Source: Caulobacteraceae bacterium
GTDB taxonomy: Bacteria > Pseudomonadota > Alphaproteobacteria > Caulobacterales > Caulobacteraceae
Assembly: GCA_004144935.1 (NCBI GenBank)
Contig: SDZP01000134.1
Span: 1 to 8,657 of the forward strand
Direction: 5' to 3'
DNA: 8,657 nucleotides
In this document: in pieces, positions 5,351 to 8,657 of the stretch
Layout: every line of letters starts with the position of its first letter
Position numbering within the stretch: the first letter of the stretch is position 1
Notes under the pieces: model-generated
Database searches by the model: none
Seen by the model: the letters and a program-made list of their open reading frames with translations, nothing else
Told to the model about the DNA's origin: nothing
Program-made: the position numbers and the translations under genes

Positions 5351-6783
5351 CGGCGCTGGAACTCCGGGGACATCAGAAGCAGGGAAAGCGCTTCGGGCCG
5401 CGATTCGGCCCGGGCCACCGCCTTGCCGGTGCGCTCGGACAGCCGCTCGCCGAGGGCTGTTCGGGCGATGGCGCCGGGGTCGCGTTCCGGTGCCACCTGG
5501 GCCGAGAAGGCTTCGGCCCAGGCCATCCGCTTGATCAGGGCGTCCGGCGTCGCCCAGTAGGCGCTCTCGTCCGGCCAACCTTTCGGCGATGGCGGCGAGT
5601 AGGCTTTCTGGCCAAGGCCGTTGAGGGTCGGCGCCAGGTGTTCGATGGCCCCCGGTTGGCCGCCGATGGCCCGGTAGGCCGAGATGAGGAACTCATAGGG
5701 GGTCTTGAACTTGCTTGGCTCCGGCGCCCAGGCATGCGGCGAGGCGACCAGGCTCATGGCGACCTCGCTGAGGTTCCCGCCGCTGCTCAGCCAGGCCTGC
5801 TCCAGGTCGTCGACCAGGGCCGGTGGCGGGACGTCGGAGACGAAGTGGCGGGCGATCTTGCCGCAGACGAAGCGGGCGGTCTTCGGATCTGCCGCCAGAT
5901 CCTTCATGACCGCCGTCGCCTGGTCGACGCCGCTGTCCTCGTAGCGCCTGCCGAGCACCGTGCGGTCGCCGGGCTCGTGAGCGGTGTCGCGGAAAACGAA
6001 CTGGCCGAACTTTTCGGGTTCGCGCTGGTTGCCGACGCCCCAGCCGGTCAGGCAGCGGGCAAACTCGGTGACGTCGGCCTGGCTGTAGCCCCCGCCCACG
6101 CCCACCGTGTGCAGCTCGAGGATTTCACGGGCCAGGTTCTCGTTCAGGCCGCCGTTGCGGTTGTTGAGGTTCGGCCGTTTGGCCAGGGCCATGCCGAGGC
6201 GGCTGCCGGGGCCCGTCGACTGGGCCTGGTCAAGGTACAGCAGCATGGCCGGATGGGCGCTCGAGGCGATCAACAGGTCCTCGAAGCGGCCGAAGACGCG
6301 GGGCCGGATGGCCTCCTGCTCGAAGGGACCGACCGTCACGGCGGTCAGCAGCTTGATGCCGGAGACGGTAAAGTGGTTGCACCAGAACAGTGCCCAGCGC
6401 TCGCGGAAGGAGGCGTCGGTGCTGGCGCCCAGCCGGGCCCGAAGCAGGAAGTCCTCGGCGGCGCCTTCGCGGATCATCCCTCGGGTGACCTGGACCGGAT
6501 CCTTTGCGGGCGCCATGCCGCTGTCTGCCATGTCACCGGCCTTCAGCTCGGCCATGTCCCGGCGCTGCTCGCGGCGATCGGCGCGGAAGTTGCGGAAGCC
6601 TGCGATGCGCCGGGCGCTCAGTTCCGAGGTGGCGACGCTGAGGTCGGCCCCGCGCGCGACAATCTGGCCGGACAACCAGCCTTGCGGGTCCGAACGGGCC
6701 GCCTCGATCTCGCCGGGGCGGGCTCCGAGGCCGAAGCGGGTGGCGGCGACGGCCGCCATCAGGTCCCTGGAAGGATAGGCCAT
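5347..6783 (-). CDS. DUF1800 family protein
   Basis: A 478-residue protein of a widespread family with no established activity, nearly always encoded beside a DUF1501 gene. Signatures: ATRFGLGARPGE (14-25), the WCNHF block (134-138), LLYLDQAQS (181-189), NENLAREILELHTVGVGGGY (214-233) and ARCLTGW (242-248), followed by a DTAHEPG segment. The sequence is probably mostly helical. No signal peptide is seen at the N-terminus, MAYPSRDLMAAVAATRFG being neither Sec- nor Tat-like, whereas the partner has a Tat signal. The start is ATG 6783, preceded by AAGGAGG with ten bases of spacing; the stop overlaps the DUF1501 start as ATGA, so the two are very likely co-translated. Transcription starts in the 87-base gap shared with the ATP12 gene. 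Family assignment is firm, function open. Confidence 0.9.
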   Translation of the reverse strand: MAYPSRDLMAAVAATRFGLGARPGEIEAARSDPQGWLSGQIVARGADLSVATSELSARRIAGFRNFRADRREQRRDMAELKAGDMADSGMAPAKDPVQVTRGMIREGAAEDFLLRARLGASTDASFRERWALFWCNHFTVSGIKLLTAVTVGPFEQEAIRPRVFGRFEDLLIASSAHPAMLLYLDQAQSTGPGSRLGMALAKRPNLNNRNGGLNENLAREILELHTVGVGGGYSQADVTEFARCLTGWGVGNQREPEKFGQFVFRDTAHEPGDRTVLGRRYEDSGVDQATAVMKDLAADPKTARFVCGKIARHFVSDVPPPALVDDLEQAWLSSGGNLSEVAMSLVASPHAWAPEPSKFKTPYEFLISAYRAIGGQPGAIEHLAPTLNGLGQKAYSPPSPKGWPDESAYWATPDALIKRMAWAEAFSAQVAPERDPGAIARTALGERLSERTGKAVARAESRPEALSLLLMSPEFQRR

Positions 6784-6870
6784 TGGCTACGCGCCTCCTT
6801 GCAACTCTCGTCGGCTTGCCCCACTTCCACGCCCGCGCGGCGCAGTTCCGTCGCCGGCAGGGAAGATGAG
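6784..6870. promoter_or_regulatory. Short divergent promoter region between DUF1800 and the ATP12 gene
   Basis: This 87-base gap must hold start signals for both directions. On the - strand AAGGAGG (6794-6800) is the DUF1800 ribosome binding site, and on the + strand AGGGA (6859-6863) is a modest site before ATG 6871. I could not place a convincing -35/-10 pair on either strand, so the promoters are inferred from gene layout alone. Confidence 0.4.
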
Positions 6871-7599
6871 ATGGCGCTCAAGGGTCCGGACGACACGGTG
6901 CAGACCGCGCGGCGGTTCTACAAGGCGGTAACGGTGCAACCCGTCGATGGCGGATTTGCGGTCCTGCTCGACGGCCGCTCCCCGAAAAGTCCTGGCGGCC
7001 TGCCGATGGTGCTGCCGACCCAGGCGCTGGCGGATCTGGTAGCGGCCGAGTGGGAAGGGCAGGCGGAGTTCATCCTGATGGCCCGCATGCCGGCCACCCG
7101 CCTGGCCTTCACCGCCATCGAGAAGACCGCGCCGTCGCGCGCCGCCCTGGCCGACGAATTCGCTCGCTACGCCGGCAGCGACGCCCTCTGCTATTTCGCC
7201 GACCAGCCCAACGAGCTGATCCTGCGGCAGACGGCGGCCTGGGAGCCGGTGCTGCAATGGGCGCTGGAAGAGCACGCGCTGGCCTTCGAACGCGCCGCCG
7301 GCGTCATCCACCGGCCGCAGCCGGTCAAGACCCTGGAGCAGGCGAGGGCGCTGGCCCTGGCCATGGACGACTTCAGCCTCATCGCCCTCCTGAGCGCCAC
7401 CAGCCTGTTCGGCTCGGCCCTGCTGGCGCTGGCCGTGCAACGCGGCCGCCTGACCGGCGAGGAGGCGCACCACCTCGCCCGGGTCGACGAAGCCTTCCAG
7501 GAGGAGCGCTGGGGCGTCGATGAGGAAGCCGCCGACCGGACCGCCAATCGCCTTGGCGAGGCCCGCATGCTGGGGGCCTGGTTCGACGCCCTGCGGTGA
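6871..7599 (+). CDS. ATP12-family F1-ATPase assembly chaperone
   Basis: A 242-residue cytoplasmic protein homologous to mitochondrial Atp12, which binds the F1 alpha subunit and helps alpha/beta hexamer assembly; alphaproteobacteria carry the same family, including a structurally studied Paracoccus homologue. Visible blocks: ARRFYKAVTVQPVDGGFAVLLDGR (13-36), the AAEWEGQ helix (58-64) with the following MPATRL, LCYFADQPNELILRQTAAWEPVLQW in the middle, SLFGSALLALAV, and the C-terminal VDEAFQEERWGVDEEA (205-220), which is the most conserved part of the family. The length agrees with the family. The frame is open for more than 1 kb upstream, but that part is antisense to DUF1800; ATG 6871 begins just before the first conserved block and is preceded by a modest purine-rich ribosome binding site. 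pccB follows after 96 bases on the same strand. Confidence 0.93.
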   Translation: MALKGPDDTVQTARRFYKAVTVQPVDGGFAVLLDGRSPKSPGGLPMVLPTQALADLVAAEWEGQAEFILMARMPATRLAFTAIEKTAPSRAALADEFARYAGSDALCYFADQPNELILRQTAAWEPVLQWALEEHALAFERAAGVIHRPQPVKTLEQARALALAMDDFSLIALLSATSLFGSALLALAVQRGRLTGEEAHHLARVDEAFQEERWGVDEEAADRTANRLGEARMLGAWFDALR

Positions 7600-7695
7600 G
7601 CCTGGCGCTCGGCTTGCCGGTGACCTAGCGGGACGCTTGCGCCGCCCCTTCGCGCCCGTTAACCCGTCCCCTGATCACTTGTTGGGAGCAGGCGC
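7600..7695 (+). promoter_or_regulatory. Gap between the ATP12 gene and pccB
   Basis: This 96-base, GC-rich gap is long enough for a separate pccB promoter. I found no T-tailed terminator for the ATP12 gene. TTGCGCC (7637-7643) followed by GTTAAC at about the right distance is a poor promoter candidate. GGGAG at 7684-7688, seven bases before GTG 7696, is the pccB ribosome binding site and supports that start. Confidence 0.4.
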
Positions 7696-8657
7696 GTGAA
7701 AGACATCCTGGTTGAGCTTGAACGTCGGCGCGAACAGGCCCGGGCCGGCGGCGGCGAGCGCCGCATCGCCAGCCAGCACGCCAAGGGCAAGCTGACCGCC
7801 CGCGAGCGCATCGACCTGCTGCTCGACGAGGACAGCTTCGAGGAGTTCGACATGTTCGTCGAACACCGCAGCCACGACTTCGGCATGGAGAACCAGCGCA
7901 TCAGCGGCGACGGCGTCGTCACCGGCTGGGGCACCATCAACGGCAAGGTGGTCTACGTCTTCTCCAAGGACTTCACCGTGTTCGGCGGCAGCCTGTCGGG
8001 CGCCCACGCGGCCAAGATCGTCAAGGTCCAGCGCCAGGCGGCCAAGGTCGGCGCCCCGATCATCGGCCTTTTCGACGCCGGCGGCGCCCGCATCCAGGAA
8101 GGCGTCGACAGCCTGGCCGGCTATGCCGACATCTTCCTCGAAAACGTGCTGTCCAGCGGCGTGATCCCCCAGATCAGCGTCATCATGGGCCCCTGCGCCG
8201 GCGGCGACGTCTATTCGCCGGCCATGACCGACTTCATCTTCATGGTGAAGGACACGTCCTACATGTACGTCACCGGCCCGGACGTGGTGAAGACGGTCAC
8301 CAATGAGGAGGTCAGCCACGAGGACCTCGGCGGGGCCCGCGTCCATGCCGCCAAGTCCGGCGTCGCCGAAGGGGCCTTCGACAACGACCTGGAAGCCCTG
8401 ACCCAGGTGCGCCGGCTGATCGACTTCCTGCCCTCGTCCAACCGTGAAAAGCCGCCGGTGCGCGAGAGCTTCGACCCGCCGTTGCGCGAGGAGCCCAGCC
8501 TCGACACCCTGATCCCGGCCAACGCCAACAAGCCCTACGACATGAAGGAGCTGATCCTCAAGATTGTCGACGAGGCCGATTTCTTCGAGATCTCGAGCGA
8601 ATGGGCCAAAAACATCGTCTGCGGTTTCGCCCGCATGGACGGTGAGAGCATCGGCAT
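7696..8657 (+). CDS. pccB: Propionyl-CoA carboxylase beta chain PccB (3' end outside window)
   Basis: The beta subunit is the carboxyltransferase half of biotin-dependent propionyl-CoA carboxylase: it moves the carboxyl group from biotin to propionyl-CoA to give methylmalonyl-CoA, in the pathway from odd-chain fatty acids, Val, Ile and Met to succinyl-CoA. The frame is open from GTG 7696 to the right edge, 320 codons of a family of about 510, so the N-terminal carboxyltransferase domain and part of the linker are present. It begins VKDILVELERRREQA; further blocks are HAKGKLTARERIDLLLDE, FSKDFTVFGGSLSGAHAAKI, GLFDAGGARIQEGV, GVIPQISVIMGPCAGG (156-170) and YVTGPDVVKTVTNEEV. The TGPDVVKTVTNE and PYDMKELI blocks point to PccB over the acetyl-CoA or methylcrotonyl-CoA paralogues. 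Residue 171 is Asp where many PccB proteins have Ala. The start choice rests on GGGAG seven bases upstream and on alignment with family N-termini. Confidence 0.93.
   Translation, partial: MKDILVELERRREQARAGGGERRIASQHAKGKLTARERIDLLLDEDSFEEFDMFVEHRSHDFGMENQRISGDGVVTGWGTINGKVVYVFSKDFTVFGGSLSGAHAAKIVKVQRQAAKVGAPIIGLFDAGGARIQEGVDSLAGYADIFLENVLSSGVIPQISVIMGPCAGGDVYSPAMTDFIFMVKDTSYMYVTGPDVVKTVTNEEVSHEDLGGARVHAAKSGVAEGAFDNDLEALTQVRRLIDFLPSSNREKPPVRESFDPPLREEPSLDTLIPANANKPYDMKELILKIVDEADFFEISSEWAKNIVCGFARMDGESIG

Noticed and set aside
5638..6870. Upstream extension of the ATP12 reading frame across DUF1800
   Set aside because: The frame is open but antisense to a well-conserved gene, and ATP12 proteins start near MALKGPDD; an N-terminal fusion is not supported.
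7675..8346. 223-codon - strand frame opposite pccB
   Set aside because: Asp/Ala/Val/His-rich antisense shadow of a clearly conserved PccB coding region.

Overview
The window looks like a chromosomal housekeeping region of a high-GC alphaproteobacterium, most likely Caulobacteraceae (Caulobacter, Phenylobacterium or Brevundimonas type). This rests on the strong G/C bias at third codon positions, an ATP12-family F1-ATPase assembly chaperone (in bacteria essentially an alphaproteobacterial gene), the alphaproteobacterial style of the PccB sequence, tight ATGA/GTGA gene overlaps, and a Caulobacter-like -10 box in front of crcB. The genus is inference; no rRNA or other marker is present.

Layout, left to right: the 3' part of rodA on the + strand (SEDS peptidoglycan polymerase); a 319-base convergent gap (1080-1398/9) containing an AT-rich dip, a small hairpin and an 18-bp perfect palindrome; a - strand gene for a 407-residue protein that I read as a catalytically degenerate GGDEF-EAL protein; a divergent promoter region; crcB (fluoride channel) and an RluC/RluD-type pseudouridine synthase, overlapping by GTGA on the + strand; a - strand two-gene unit, DUF1800 then DUF1501 (Tat signal), overlapping by ATGA and ending 3 bases from the rluC stop; a short divergent region; the ATP12-family chaperone gene on the + strand; and the first 320 codons of pccB (propionyl-CoA carboxylase beta subunit), which runs off the right edge.

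Functionally this is a mix: cell-wall elongation (RodA), fluoride resistance (CrcB), 23S rRNA modification (RluC family), ATP synthase assembly (ATP12) and propionyl-CoA metabolism (PccB). The DUF1800/DUF1501 pair forms a self-contained opposite-strand unit of unknown function, probably exported through Tat. I see no mobile element, CRISPR array, tRNA or rRNA, and nothing amounting to a clearly new system. The points most worth a second look are the degenerate GGDEF-EAL protein, the intergenic palindrome, the DUF1800/DUF1501 pair, and an Asp next to the Gly-Gly pair in the PccB CAGG motif.
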